A stretch of DNA of 64,000 bases, from the NCBI GenBank assembly GCA_023399215.1, contig JAEWQJ010000016.1, forward strand, positions 48,312-112,311, given 5' to 3'. Made by a program: the position numbers and the translations under genes. Under the pieces are notes generated by a model. It did no database searches. It saw only the letters and a program-made list of their open reading frames with translations, and was not told the DNA's origin. Within the stretch, counting starts at the first letter, position 1. The number at the start of each line of letters is the position of its first letter. This DNA is from Methanobacteriota archaeon. Lineage in GTDB: Archaea > Halobacteriota > Methanosarcinia > Methanosarcinales > Methanosarcinaceae. Of this stretch, positions 47,206-57,038 are shown one piece after another.

Positions 47206-47335
47206 CTCATGCTTTGATACCATTGCCTGTGCAGAAAAAAAAAGTTTAAAATTTATTTTTCACTTTGAATCTCATGCTGAACTCGGTTCCGTTTTTTCTT
47301 TTCAGTTCTCTCGCCTTCATGCAATTCCTCGTGAA

Positions 47336-47584
47336 TTAAAGCAATAGAGATTCACCGATCCTGGCTTTGGGGTGAATATGCCTTATCCATAACGATTCAT
47401 CAATATTTTTGAATTCTTCCGGAGAATATCCTGTTACCTCCCGGATAGCTCCTGCCCATTCAATCTCATGTGTCTCAAGTATGAAATCAAATACTAACTG
47501 CCCTGTCTGCTCGGCTGCGGTGCGGTATCTTTCCTCACTTTCCTGCAGGCTTTTGCTGGCAAGCTTCAATTTATCGTCAGCCAA
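47336..47584 (-). pseudogene. Truncated PAS-domain fragment
   Basis: Eighty-two codons from a TTG, with a coiled start (KLASKSLQESEERYRTAAEQ) and about half of a PAS domain (FDFILETHEIEWAGAIREVT, WIRHIHPKARIGESLLL). The PAS ends abruptly after the HP-D-like motif and no kinase follows; there is no ribosome-binding site upstream. It looks like the broken middle of a former multi-PAS histidine kinase. Confidence 0.65.
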
Positions 47585-47762
47585 TAAGTTAAATTATATT
47601 TTATGATAATTAATAGTCATATCCTCAGGAAAAAAGGAAATAGTAATTTTTAAAATTCAGAAAATAAATTTGATGGCCGATAATGACTAATTGATTATAT
47701 CCTTGCTAATAATGACTAATTTGAAGAATAATAGCCATAGTAAAGCAATTAATAGAAGAATA

Positions 47763-47945
47763 GTAACTGAGTAAAAAATGACTGAGATAAAAGTAACTGA
47801 GAAAAAAGTAACTGAGAAAAATAGTAACTGAGATAAAAGTAACTGAGAAAAATAGTAACTGAGAGAAAAGTAACTGAGAGAAAACGACTGAGAAAAATAG
47901 TAACTGAAAAAAATAACTGAAAAAAATAACTGAAAAAAAACTGAA
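47763..47945. repeat. Mixed 13-18-bp repeat GTAACTGAGAAAAATA
   Basis: About twelve imperfect copies (AAGTAACTGAGAAAAA and ATAACTGAAAAAA forms) abut the methyltransferase stop at 47969. The spacer 47585-47968 holds no gene. Confidence 0.85.
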
Positions 47946-47968
47946 AAAAGGTAATCCTCTTGCAAATT

Positions 47969-49243
47969 TCAGGTTGCTTTCCGTGCAAATACAATCCTTG
48001 AACCGTCCGTCATGTCAAGGGCACGGAAGACTTCAAGCCCGTAATTGCCAAGCAGCTCTATATACTCATTAAAGGGGACACTGTTTTCGAAACTGTAACC
48101 TGACCCTCCTTTTTTCACACCTTCAAAAGTCCAGAGGTTCCAGTCAAGGCTGAGAAGTGGGCTTGATTTTATTTTTTCATCAGGCATCTGTCTGGTTATG
48201 AAAATGCCTCCAGGATTTAAGGCTTCAGCAAGTTTGGGGATAAGGGAAGGAACTTTTCCACCGGGGTTAAAGGAAGAAAAGATAAGGTCATAGTCACTTC
48301 CGAATTCATCTTTAAAAAAATCTCCCGGAATTGTATCCACTCTTGAAGCCCCATATTTCTCGATGAAATATCCTGTTTCTCCAGTGACAGGAGGGAGGTC
48401 GAAAACAAAAGCCTGAAGGCCTTCATTCAGCTTTGAAAAAGCGATTGCATAAAGCCCGTGTCCTCCTCCGATATCAAGCAGCCTTTTGACATTTGTAAAA
48501 TCAACGTTTTCCATGACAACCTTTACAGTTTCCTGAAGCAGACCACAGCGTGCGTTTTCAGCCATACAGTGAACAATTTCCCCAAAAAAAGGCCCTTTCT
48601 CGACAATGTCGGGTCCCTGCTTCATAATCTGAGGAATGCGAGCCCAGCGTTCAACATTTCTAATCCTTTCGGCAAGGTAATGCTGCTGAGAAAACGGAGA
48701 ACTTTCTAGGAGATAAGTTGCACTGAGTTCCGAGACAAGATACACTGCCTCGCTATTCTTTGTTCCATTATAATGGTCCTCAGATCCGGTTTCAGATTTT
48801 CCGGTATCTTGACTGGCGATTGCATCTATTTTTCCAATCTGCGCCTTTTCTTCTTCCTTGTTCATCCCTTCCTCAAACCTGTCAAGGAACCCGAGACTAT
48901 GGAGAGCTTCACAGAAATGAGGCATGAGCAGAGGATCACAGCCAAGTTTCTCAGCCAGTTCCTCTGCTGACAACGGAGATTTAAGTGCTTCAAAAACTCC
49001 GAGCTCAAGAGCCGAAACAATCAGTTTGTACTCTTTTAAACCCTGAATAGAAGAATCTATAAACTTGAAAAAGCGATCGAAATCGATCTCAGGCTTTTGC
49101 ATTAAATCCAGAATTTTTCCAGCTTCTTCTTCATTTTTAAGCTTTACACTGGTGTCGAGTTCATTTTCTAATCTGTTTTTATCTGTAGCCTGTACATTAA
49201 CTTCAGTATCAGGTTCTGCTTTATCATCAATTTTACTTTCCAT
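47969..49243 (-). CDS. O-methyltransferase family 2-type SAM-dependent methyltransferase
   Basis: A 424-residue protein. A charged, low-conservation N-terminal extension (1-50) is followed by a winged-helix dimerisation domain (LIVSALELGVFEALKSPLSA, EELAEKLGCDPLLM). The Rossmann domain has VKRLLDIGGGHGLYAIAF (AdoMet loop), FVFDLPPV, and DLIFSSFNPGGKVPSLIPKL (an acidic motif followed by a helix). A Ser/Thr-rich insert (about 130-165) in the middle of the dimer domain is unusual. The group includes plant-type O-methyltransferases and methanogen proteins of unknown substrate. Monocistronic. Confidence 0.88.
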   Translation of the reverse strand: MESKIDDKAEPDTEVNVQATDKNRLENELDTSVKLKNEEEAGKILDLMQKPEIDFDRFFKFIDSSIQGLKEYKLIVSALELGVFEALKSPLSAEELAEKLGCDPLLMPHFCEALHSLGFLDRFEEGMNKEEEKAQIGKIDAIASQDTGKSETGSEDHYNGTKNSEAVYLVSELSATYLLESSPFSQQHYLAERIRNVERWARIPQIMKQGPDIVEKGPFFGEIVHCMAENARCGLLQETVKVVMENVDFTNVKRLLDIGGGHGLYAIAFSKLNEGLQAFVFDLPPVTGETGYFIEKYGASRVDTIPGDFFKDEFGSDYDLIFSSFNPGGKVPSLIPKLAEALNPGGIFITRQMPDEKIKSSPLLSLDWNLWTFEGVKKGGSGYSFENSVPFNEYIELLGNYGLEVFRALDMTDGSRIVFARKAT

Positions 49244-49556
49244 GCCCTATCTCCTTTTTATTAATTCTTCCATACTTTTCACAGATCAATTCACAGATCA
49301 ATTTTAAAAATTTAATCTTCTCATATATTTATCCACTGTAAATATCAATCTTATGAAATATTGTAATAATTAATAAAATAAAAAATTTGCTTTATATTAA
49401 TATCAGTAAACATTGTTAACTAAAGGTACTACTCTAAGAAGATAAAGCTCAAGGTGAAGATTGAAACAATCGAAAAATGTTATTATAACGAACTGGTACA
49501 TACGGCAACCTGCATAGAAACTTTCTTTCTAGCCTTAAACACTGTTAAGATAATTT

Positions 49557-49750
49557 GGATCAGTTAGAGTTAGAATTAGTTAGAGTTAAAGTGAAAATTA
49601 GAATTAATAGGGGAGTTAGGATCAGTTAGAGTTAAAGTAAAAATTAGAATTAATAGGGGAGTTAGAATTAGTTAGAGTTAAAGTGAAAATTAGAATTAAT
49701 AGGGGAGTTAGGATCAGTTAGAGTTAAAGTGAGAATTAGAATTAATAGGG
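49557..49750. repeat. 46-bp tandem repeat, four copies
   Basis: Four copies of a 46-bp unit (GTTAGAGTTAAAGTGAAAAT core, with AATTAATAGGGGAGTTAG). The array lies within 100 bp upstream of the histidine kinase start, where its promoter is expected. The rest of 49244-49838 is A+T-rich without a gene. Confidence 0.9.
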
Positions 49751-49838
49751 AATATAATTTTAAAATATAATTCGGATTTCTACAGGCAGATATAAAATTC
49801 GATACTATTTTATATTATAGTTTTTATATAAAATTTGG

Positions 49839-51986
49839 ATGCAATATGGAGACATCAAATCTTTCATAACTATTAATATTTTCACTACTAAACTGGGACT
49901 TTTCTTGCTAATAGCAGGAATACTCTATGTAATTAGTCTTGAGAATTATCTTCTCTTTCGTATCACCGTAAATTTATTTAATGTTATAATAGCTTACATG
50001 GTTTTCATAATAGTCTGGAAATCAAAAGTTATTTCAGAAAACCGATACCTTACCTTTATCGGAACTGCACTCTTTTTCATAGCAGGTCTCGGTTTTTTAC
50101 GTGCATTTTCATATAAAGAAATGGGCGTGTTTCCCGAATATGGGACAAATCTTCCTGTGCAGCTCTGGATAGTTATGAGATATCTTGGAAGCATCTCCTT
50201 TTTTGTGGCTCCAGTTCTTTTGGCACGGGTTTCAGGGAACGTAAAAAAGGATGAAAAGACCAGTGAAAACGATCAGTTTGCCCAGAGAGTATTCTTCATA
50301 TATGCTGTAATTACGGCAGTCCTTCTGCTCTCAATCTTCAAATATAGAAACTTTCCGACCTGTTATATTGAAGGTTACGGATTGACCGATTTTAAGATCT
50401 TCAGCGAGTATATTATCTCTTCCTTATTTATTGGCTCGCTGGTTCTCCTGCATCGAAAGAAAGACAGGTTTGAAGGTTACGTATATAGAATACTTATAGC
50501 AGCTATAATTGTATCAATCTTTGCAGAATTTGCCCTCGCATACTATACAAATACAAGGGAAACTTTGAACTTTATCGGACTGGTTTTTAATGCCCTGTCT
50601 TTTTACCTTATTTACATAGCAATAGTGGAAACAGGCTTTGAAGACCCCTGCAACCTTTTTTTCAGAGAACTTAAGTTCAGGGAAGAAGCCCTGAGAAAAG
50701 AAACTACTTTCCTGAAAGATGACCAGGGACGGATTTACAGAATGCTCGGAGTTGAGAAATGTATACTCGAGCCTGATATTGAGATACTGCAAGATCAAAG
50801 CTTGCAGAATGAAACTAGCCTGCAGAATGAGACTAAACACTTAAAGTCACTGGTGCAGGACATTCACGGGCTCATATATTTCCGGCTTAACAAGAAACGC
50901 GTTCCTCTGTTTATGGATGGGGCTGTGGAAGAAATTACTGCGTATAATAGAGAGGATTTTATCTCCGGGAAAATTAAATGGACTGAGATAATTGTACCTG
51001 AAGACCTTCCATTATTTATTGATGCTACAAAAACGGTAGAGTCAAACCCAAATTCCTCACTGGAACTGGAATACAGGATAAGGAGAAAAGATGGGGAGAT
51101 AAGATGGGTTCGGGAAATTATGCAACTTATTTCCGGAACGTCTGGTACCTCCGAGAAATTTCAGGGTTTTATTCACGATATTACTCAACGTAAAATGGCG
51201 GAAGAAACTCTCACCAGAAATGAAGAGGCCCGCATAAAAGAGATTCATCACAGAATCAAAAATAATCTGCAGGTTATTTCCTCATTACTCAGTCTTCAGG
51301 CTGAAAAATTCCATGATAGGGAAAATCTCCAGTCCTCAGAAGTTTTTGAAGCATTCAGAGAAAGCCAGAACCGTGTAGTTTCCATGGCTCTAATTCACGA
51401 GGAGCTATATCAGAGCAAGGACATGGAAACCCTTGAATTTTCGGCTTACCTGCGCAGGCTGACTAAAGATCTTGTTAAATCCTATACTTTAGGAAATAGG
51501 AATGTCAGTTTAAAATTGGAACTCGAGCAGGTCTATCTTGGAATGGATACAGCTGTTCCTTTAGGAATCATAGTAAACGAACTTGTTTCAAATGCCCTGA
51601 AGCATGCTTTTCCTGCAGGAGAATACGGAGAAAGAGAAGATGGAATAAGAGAAGATGGAAAAGGAGAATACGGAGAAAGAGAAGATGGAATAAGAGAAGA
51701 TGAAAAAAGAAAAGATAGAGAAATTCACATAAGTCTCTTTGCACCAGAGTATACCAATAGAGAAAATGAAGCCAGGGATGGCTGCAAAAACGAAGGAGAC
51801 TTTCCGTTTATTCTGATAGTTGCCGATAACGGAGTAGGCATTCCCGAAAATTTCGACTTCAGAAATACCGATTCTCTTGGGCTTCAACTTGTAAATATTC
51901 TCGTAGAACAGATCGAAGGTTGTATTGAACTTAAAAGGGACTCTGGGACTGAGTTCCGGATCATGTTCAAAAAGCAGGAAAAATGA
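49839..51986 (+). CDS. MASE3-PAS sensor histidine kinase (HisKA_2 type)
   Basis: A 715-residue sensor kinase. Eight hydrophobic segments in residues 1-265 form a MASE3-like membrane sensor (ENYLLFRITVNLFNVIIAYM, FIGTALFFIAGLGFLRAFSY). A linker coiled coil follows, then a PAS-PAC domain (about 345-460; YRIRRKDGEIRWVREIMQLI, GFIHDITQRK). The HisKA_2 box is EIHHRIKNNLQVISSLLSLQ with the phospho-His, and the ATPase has ELVSNALKHAF (N box) and DNGVGIPENF (G1). A repeat-encoded acidic/basic insert (about 595-640) interrupts the ATPase lid. No response regulator is adjacent. Confidence 0.93.
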   Translation: MQYGDIKSFITINIFTTKLGLFLLIAGILYVISLENYLLFRITVNLFNVIIAYMVFIIVWKSKVISENRYLTFIGTALFFIAGLGFLRAFSYKEMGVFPEYGTNLPVQLWIVMRYLGSISFFVAPVLLARVSGNVKKDEKTSENDQFAQRVFFIYAVITAVLLLSIFKYRNFPTCYIEGYGLTDFKIFSEYIISSLFIGSLVLLHRKKDRFEGYVYRILIAAIIVSIFAEFALAYYTNTRETLNFIGLVFNALSFYLIYIAIVETGFEDPCNLFFRELKFREEALRKETTFLKDDQGRIYRMLGVEKCILEPDIEILQDQSLQNETSLQNETKHLKSLVQDIHGLIYFRLNKKRVPLFMDGAVEEITAYNREDFISGKIKWTEIIVPEDLPLFIDATKTVESNPNSSLELEYRIRRKDGEIRWVREIMQLISGTSGTSEKFQGFIHDITQRKMAEETLTRNEEARIKEIHHRIKNNLQVISSLLSLQAEKFHDRENLQSSEVFEAFRESQNRVVSMALIHEELYQSKDMETLEFSAYLRRLTKDLVKSYTLGNRNVSLKLELEQVYLGMDTAVPLGIIVNELVSNALKHAFPAGEYGEREDGIREDGKGEYGEREDGIREDEKRKDREIHISLFAPEYTNRENEARDGCKNEGDFPFILIVADNGVGIPENFDFRNTDSLGLQLVNILVEQIEGCIELKRDSGTEFRIMFKKQEK
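51619..51720. repeat. In-frame repeat inserted in the kinase ATPase domain
   Basis: A composite repeat (GGAGAATACGGAGAAAGAGA / GATGGAATAAGAGAAGAT) encodes two GEYGEREDGIREDGK-type units just after the N box. All units are multiples of three. Confidence 0.8.
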
Positions 51987-52099
51987 ATGTAAATGAATGT
52001 AAGAAACAGGGACTTTAAACTTAACCTTCAGGCCGATCCTCTAAACTGAACTGTTCACATAGAAAAAAAGGCAAAAAACGATAAATTTAAAAAAGAACT

Positions 52100-52285
52100 T
52101 TAGAAGGATGCGTCAACGTAATCGACAGGCCTTTTGAAAACAGCTGCTATCATACCATTTTCGTCTATCTCGTCCGCAAACTTGATGAGCTCCCAGCCTT
52201 CAGTTCCGAGGCTGTTAAGATCTTCTTTTGCCTTTGACCACTCACTGAACCTTATCTCTTTAACATCATATTCCCAGATGGTCAC
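52100..52285 (-). CDS. DUF4177-like small protein
   Basis: A 61-residue soluble protein from GTG 52285 (GGAG ten bases upstream). The sequence IWEYDVKEIRFSEWSKAKED, LNSLGTEGWELIKF, then AAVFKRP matches the small DUF4177 beta-alpha-beta fold (EYK... LNxLGxEGWEL). Function is unknown in all lineages. No operon partner; repeats follow upstream. Confidence 0.82.
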   Translation of the reverse strand: MTIWEYDVKEIRFSEWSKAKEDLNSLGTEGWELIKFADEIDENGMIAAVFKRPVDYVDASF

Positions 52286-52426
52286 TCTAATTCATCTCCA
52301 GTAAAGTTGGGTAAGATTAACTCATATATTAAGTGGTGGCATCTGCTATATTTATCTTTTTAAAAAATAGATTTGCGGTTAAAGCAAATAAAGTTGATTT
52401 GTGGATTGATTTAAATATTGGGTAAA

Positions 52427-52516
52427 AATTGACCTGAAAATTGATTTGTAAATTGATTAAGAATTGACCTGAAAATTGACTTGTAAATTAATTAAGAATT
52501 GACCTGAAAATTGACC
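52427..52516. repeat. 35-bp tandem repeat, about 2.6 copies
   Basis: AATTGACCTGAAAATTGATT starts at 52427, 52462 and 52497. No gene in 52286-52711. Confidence 0.85.
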
Positions 52517-52711
52517 ATAGTTAATCCTTATAACTAAGCCTATACTCTCAGAGCTTTTTATTTAATGAACAAATAAAAAGGAAAAGTTGTTGAGAATTGA
52601 TTTCTCTCAATATTTGAAATGGAGAACCATGAGAGTTCATTCTTTAAATGAGGTCGAATTTCAACCAGTCTTTAAAACAACTCAAATCTCTCAGTCCATC
52701 TTTAAATAAAT

Positions 52712-53821
52712 TCAAATCTCAACAAGTTCATACTCACGGCTTCCAAACCCGATTTCTTCTCCGTACGTGAGCTGGTGGGTTCCATCGATCATTGGCCACG
52801 CTCCCTTGAACTTATCGGCTCCAGCTTCGTGGTTGCATTGAAGGGAGGAATTAACAAGCCCTCTCTGCCGATTTACGAGGTCGTAACTTGCCTGGTCAAG
52901 GGCAACAGGGTCTTTTGAGGCAATGATTCCTATATCCGGCACGATAGGAGCATCACTCCAGGGTACGCAGTCGCAGTCAGGTGTAATTTTAAGCAGGAAA
53001 TTTATGTAACCTACTTTTCCTTCTTTTCCTTTTACTGCCCCATAAGCGTACTCAGTAAGACATTCCAGGAAATTCGGGATATCATGTTCCCAATCTATAG
53101 TTATAGCTCCCGCAGGGCAAACTTCCATGCACTGTCCGCAGCTTATACAGATATTGGGATCAATCATTGAGACTTCCCCCAGAAGATAAGGGGCTCCTAC
53201 AGGACAGATTTTAATACATTTCTGGCAGCCTATGCACTTTTCTTCAATAACATGCGGGCTTGTCGGAAAATGCTGTTCCTTCTTGCCGGATGCCGGAGCA
53301 CAGCCCATAGCAAGGTTCTTGATAGCTCCTCCGAAGCCCGCCATAATGTGCCCTTTAAAATGTGACATCACAATCATGGAATCCGCAGCAGCAATATCCG
53401 ACCCTATTTTTACGGACTTAAAATGCTTCTTCCCGATCTCCACATCTGCAACGTTCTGGCTCTTCAAGCCGTCTGATATGATGAGTGGAGCCCTTACAAC
53501 TGAATAATCAAAACCGTGTTCAATCGCAGTCGTCAGGTGGTCAACTGAATTATGCCGGCTGCCTGAGTAAAGCGTGTTTGTGTCCGTAACAAATGGTTTT
53601 GCTCCGGCTGCCCGGATTTTTTCTACGACCTGTCGCACAAAAACAGGATTTATATATCCGTCACTTCCGTACTCACCAAAATGAATTTTAATTGCAGTCA
53701 GATCACTTTCTCCAAGGAGTTCAGCAAAACCTGCTTCGTCAAAAAGCTTCTGGATCTTGCTAATCGTACTCTCCTCTGGATTTCTTGCTCTGAGATCTGC
53801 AAAATAAACTTTACTTGCCAT
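52712..53821 (-). CDS. DUF362 domain protein with two 4Fe-4S motifs
   Basis: A 369-residue protein. The N-terminal DUF362 domain (KVYFADLRARNPEESTISKI, LTAIKIHFGEYGSDGYINPV, MIVMSHFKGHIMAGFGGAIK, NLAMGCAPASGK) is interrupted by a bacterial-type ferredoxin insert: CIGCQKCIKICPVGAP and CISCGQCMEVCPAGA. PDIGIIASKDPVALDQASYD returns to the DUF362 fold. It is a likely cytosolic electron-transfer or iron-sulfur protein; no specific reaction is known to me. Monocistronic with an AGGAGG start. Confidence 0.9.
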   Translation of the reverse strand: MASKVYFADLRARNPEESTISKIQKLFDEAGFAELLGESDLTAIKIHFGEYGSDGYINPVFVRQVVEKIRAAGAKPFVTDTNTLYSGSRHNSVDHLTTAIEHGFDYSVVRAPLIISDGLKSQNVADVEIGKKHFKSVKIGSDIAAADSMIVMSHFKGHIMAGFGGAIKNLAMGCAPASGKKEQHFPTSPHVIEEKCIGCQKCIKICPVGAPYLLGEVSMIDPNICISCGQCMEVCPAGAITIDWEHDIPNFLECLTEYAYGAVKGKEGKVGYINFLLKITPDCDCVPWSDAPIVPDIGIIASKDPVALDQASYDLVNRQRGLVNSSLQCNHEAGADKFKGAWPMIDGTHQLTYGEEIGFGSREYELVEI

Positions 53822-53944
53822 ATCAGTGCCTCCTAAATCTGAATTAATGTTTTTATAAAACTATGAAGTTAAAAAAGTGTTGTTTATTTTTAGGTATTGC
53901 GCTATTTGGAGAGAATGAGAGAGAACTAAAAACGCTGCTTCAGT

Positions 53945-54011
53945 CGATTAAATTCAGTCGATTAGCTTCCGTCAGTTAGCTTCCGTCAGTTAGCTCCAGT
54001 CGATTAAATTC
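53945..54011. repeat. Short alternating repeat CAGTCGATTAAATT / CCGTCAGTTAGCTT
   Basis: Six interleaved units of 13-17 bp upstream of the ferredoxin gene. Confidence 0.6.
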
Positions 54012-54116
54012 ACACAGCACGCCGAGGCAGTAAAATATAATACAATATACTGAAGAGGCTGATAAATTCCATAGACTGATAAATTCCTGATAAAACCTGC
54101 CTAAAAATACGCTTTT

Positions 54117-55226
54117 TCACAACTTGCCTGTAAATTTCCGATATTTCTTTATATCCACTGCTATTTTCTTGCATTTCTCCTTTTCAAGCCGTTTCAGCCC
54201 AATTTCTGCTTTTTTTGACTGGAATATGAGTTCTTCAGTTAACCTGTGATAGCTGGCAAGCCGTTCCTCAGGAATAAGCCCGTCTTCAACCGCCTTCAGT
54301 ACAGCACAGCCCGGCTCGTCGCGGTGAGTGCAGTCTTTAAACTTGCAATTGCGGGCTGCCTCAACGATTTCAGAAAAAGCTTTTTCAAGCCCGTCTGCAG
54401 AGTCTCCAAGCTGGATTTCTCTGATTCCGGGGTTGTCTATAAGAACCGCTCCGTTTGGAAGCAGGAAGAGCTGGCGGACTGTGGTTGTATGTCTGCCTTT
54501 TTCATCGTCTTTCCGGATATCTCCGGTTTTCTGGACGGTTTCGCCAAGAAAAGCGTTGATAAACGTGGATTTTCCGACGCCTGAGGAACCGATTAATGCA
54601 ACTGTTTCCCCAGGGTTGAGGTAAGGGATAAGTTCGTCAAGTCCGGTTTTTGAAAGGGCGCTTAATGGAATAACCGGCACGTTACCTGCAATGGACCGGA
54701 TTTTTTCTACCAGCCGGGTTGGGTTATCTTCAAGGTCGATTTTGTTAAGTAAAATCACAGGGTTTGCCCCGGAAGAATACACAATGGCAAGATATCTCTC
54801 AAGCCTTCGAAGGTTGAGATCCTTACCAACGGATGTCACGATAAAAATGGTATCAAGGTTTGCAGCAATTACCTGCTCTCCGCCACCATCTCCTGCTGCT
54901 CCTCTTGAAAGGCAGGTCCTCCTGGGCAGAACATTCACAACCATGCGTGAGCCCAGTTCAGGCTGGTCAAGCAAAACTACAAAATCCCCTACAACCGGCT
55001 GCTTCCCAATTTTCAAAAGTGCGCCTGAGATTCCCGCCTGTAAGACAGTTCCAGAGACAAGGACCTCGCAGACCGTTTTATGCCTTGATGCAACTCTTCC
55101 GGGAGTGTAGGGACCTTTGTAGGCAGAAAATGCCAGCTCAAGATCTTTGTTCCAGCCTGGAATTTTATTGGCGTCGCAGTGGATGGAATTATGACCTGAA
55201 CTTTCTGCTTCGTTATGATTGTTCAT
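54117..55226 (-). CDS. rsgA: RsgA-type circularly permuted GTPase
   Basis: A 369-residue ribosome-small-subunit-dependent GTPase homologue. The N-terminal OB domain (about 30-110: TVCEVLVSGTVLQAGISG, VVGDFVVLLDQPELGSRMVV) is followed by the permuted GTPase in G4-G1-G3 order: VILLNKIDLED, LIGSSGVGKSTFINAF, DNPGIREIQ. The zinc motif is CKFKDCTHRDEPGCAV with Cys, Cys, His and Cys. In bacteria RsgA matures 30S subunits; archaeal copies are patchy and probably acquired by transfer. A decayed duplicate lies 620 bp upstream. Confidence 0.93.
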   Translation of the reverse strand: MNNHNEAESSGHNSIHCDANKIPGWNKDLELAFSAYKGPYTPGRVASRHKTVCEVLVSGTVLQAGISGALLKIGKQPVVGDFVVLLDQPELGSRMVVNVLPRRTCLSRGAAGDGGGEQVIAANLDTIFIVTSVGKDLNLRRLERYLAIVYSSGANPVILLNKIDLEDNPTRLVEKIRSIAGNVPVIPLSALSKTGLDELIPYLNPGETVALIGSSGVGKSTFINAFLGETVQKTGDIRKDDEKGRHTTTVRQLFLLPNGAVLIDNPGIREIQLGDSADGLEKAFSEIVEAARNCKFKDCTHRDEPGCAVLKAVEDGLIPEERLASYHRLTEELIFQSKKAEIGLKRLEKEKCKKIAVDIKKYRKFTGKL

Positions 55227-55408
55227 AAGATGGAAGTATCCGATTAAATGGATAAATATTTTGAGATTTTGTCCTGTAAAAATCCAATTGTGCCTGAAAA
55301 TTCCTTCTTATTCCGGCTGAAAAAGTTCCCTGTTGGAGAACTGACTTCATTTTAAACTCTTTTTCTCTTTTCAAACTCTTTTTATAGTAAAGTGGCAAAT
55401 TAAAAATA

Positions 55409-55717
55409 ATGATTGATTCTGTATCTTTACAAATAATTGCAATTTTTATTGTCATTTTTATAGCCGTTTTACTTATATTCTCACGTTTAGGGAAAAGGCT
55501 CGATAAGGTTGATAAATACATTAAAAGCTGTGCTAAAGAGGAAGAAAATGAGAGCGAAAATGAAAAAGAAGACGCAATGGCGATTGGACTTTCCATTGGT
55601 ATGTCATTCGGTTTGATACTTGGCCTTATGATAGACAATCTAACCCTGGGAATTGCTCTCGGGCCTGCCTTTGGAATGATTTTTGGAGCTTTATATGGGG
55701 AAAAAGAGAAGAAATAG
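55409..55717 (+). CDS. Small membrane protein with Gly-zipper-like C-terminus
   Basis: A 102-residue protein. An N-terminal membrane helix (SLQIIAIFIVIFIAVLLIFS) is followed by a charged coiled stretch (CAKEEENESENEKEDAM) and a Gly-spaced hydrophobic end (GLSIGMSFGLILGLMIDNLT, ALGPAFGMIFGALYG) that could form two packed helices. Family not recognised. It lies between the intact rsgA and its decayed copy, on the opposite strand. Confidence 0.6.
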   Translation: MIDSVSLQIIAIFIVIFIAVLLIFSRLGKRLDKVDKYIKSCAKEEENESENEKEDAMAIGLSIGMSFGLILGLMIDNLTLGIALGPAFGMIFGALYGEKEKK

Positions 55718-55844
55718 TACGTGATTCAATCAGAGTGGAAATATAAGAGCATTTGATCCGCTTATTCAAATGTTAGATGATTTTATACAAATACATATGT
55801 AAGAAAGTATTCAGCAGAAGATCTTAAGAGCCTATCTTTTCTTG

Positions 55845-56370
55845 AATTTTTCCTTTTCAAGTCGTCTCAGCCCAATTTCCGCTTTTTTGACTGGAATATG
55901 AGCTCTTCAGTTAATCTGTGATAGCTGGCAAGCCGTTCTTCTGGAATAAGCCCGTCTTCAACTGCCTCTTCCTGGGCAGAATATTCACAATCATGCGTGA
56001 GCCCAGTTCAGGTTGGTCAAGCAAAACGACAAAATCCCCTACAACCGGCTGCTTTCCAATTTTCATAAGTGCACCTGAGATTTCCGCCTTTAAGACAGCC
56101 CCAGAGACAAGGACCTCGCAGACCGTTTTATGCCTTGATGCAACTCTTCCGGGAGTGTAGGGGCCTTTGTAGGCAGAAAATGCCAGTTCAAGATCTTTGT
56201 TCCATCCTGGAATTTTATCGGCGTTGCAGTAGACGGAATTATGACCTGAACTTTCAGCTTCGTTATGATTGTTCATAAGATGGAAGTATTCGATTAAATG
56301 GGTAAATATTTTGATATTTTGTCCTGTAAAAGTTCAATTGTGCCTGAAAATTCGTTCTTATTTCGGCTTG
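55845..56370 (-). pseudogene. Decayed duplicate of rsgA with internal deletion
   Basis: The first 100 codons are almost identical to the gene at 54117-55226 (MNNHNEAESSGHNS, then KIPGWNKDLELAFSAYKGPY). After LPR the DNA jumps to the part encoding the C-terminal AVEDGLIPEERLASYHRL region in another frame, deleting about 615 bp that include every GTPase motif. The upstream 95 bp (56277-56370) also match the intact gene's upstream region, so the duplication included the promoter. Confidence 0.9.
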
Positions 56371-56649
56371 CGCAAAAGGGGTTCATCAAATACACCAGCA
56401 ATAAGATCACAATGACCAAGATGAGTTGTGGATTCAGAGCCAGAGAGAGTCATTATGGTAAAATTAGGTAAGGTTTTATAAAAAGTAAGCACATGATTTA
56501 AAAAATGTCAAATCCAAAAATTTTACTCGAAAAGTGCGTTTAAATGTACAAATTCGCGATAAAAAATAAAATAGTTTTTTCTTGAACGTGTTAGAAGTTT
56601 ATAGAAAATTTACAAGTAAAAATTATCTATTGTAAAAGGCTGGAAAAAT

Positions 56650-56949
56650 ATGTTCGAATCTCTTTCACAGTGGCTAATGAATCTGGGACATACTTTAACG
56701 AATTTAGGACTTAGAGTAGTTCCTTTATCTGGAATTGTCTTTTTACCATTAAGGTTTTTCGAATATTCTTATGATTCTAAAAGTAATTTCTCTCGTTTAG
56801 TAAAATCAATATGGTATTTAGCTATGGGACTGTTGTATTTACAGAATGTAGTAGGCGTTGATACTGTAGTTACTACTGTCTGTTTTATAGAATGTTTTGA
56901 TCTTTTTTTCCAATTTTTAGAAGGAGTAAAATACCAAAATAGAAAATAA
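56650..56949 (+). CDS. Hypothetical small membrane protein, 99 residues
   Basis: A hydrophobic protein with two probable membrane segments (LGLRVVPLSGIVFLPLRFF and SIWYLAMGLLYLQNVVGVDT followed by VCFIECFDLFFQF). No family recognised, and no clear ribosome-binding site beyond GGCTGGAA. Confidence rests on length and composition alone. Confidence 0.45.
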   Translation: MFESLSQWLMNLGHTLTNLGLRVVPLSGIVFLPLRFFEYSYDSKSNFSRLVKSIWYLAMGLLYLQNVVGVDTVVTTVCFIECFDLFFQFLEGVKYQNRK

Positions 56950-57038
56950 GTTAAAATAATAATTTCTTGTTTTTCTATTTTCATTGTCTGACTCCTCATA
57001 GATAAGGACAAAATTCCAGGGGTATTTTTTGGATCTGA

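Noticed and set aside
47687..47994. Two long hydrophobic minus-strand frames
   Set aside because: They are translations of the GTAACTGAGAAAAATA repeat in two frames.
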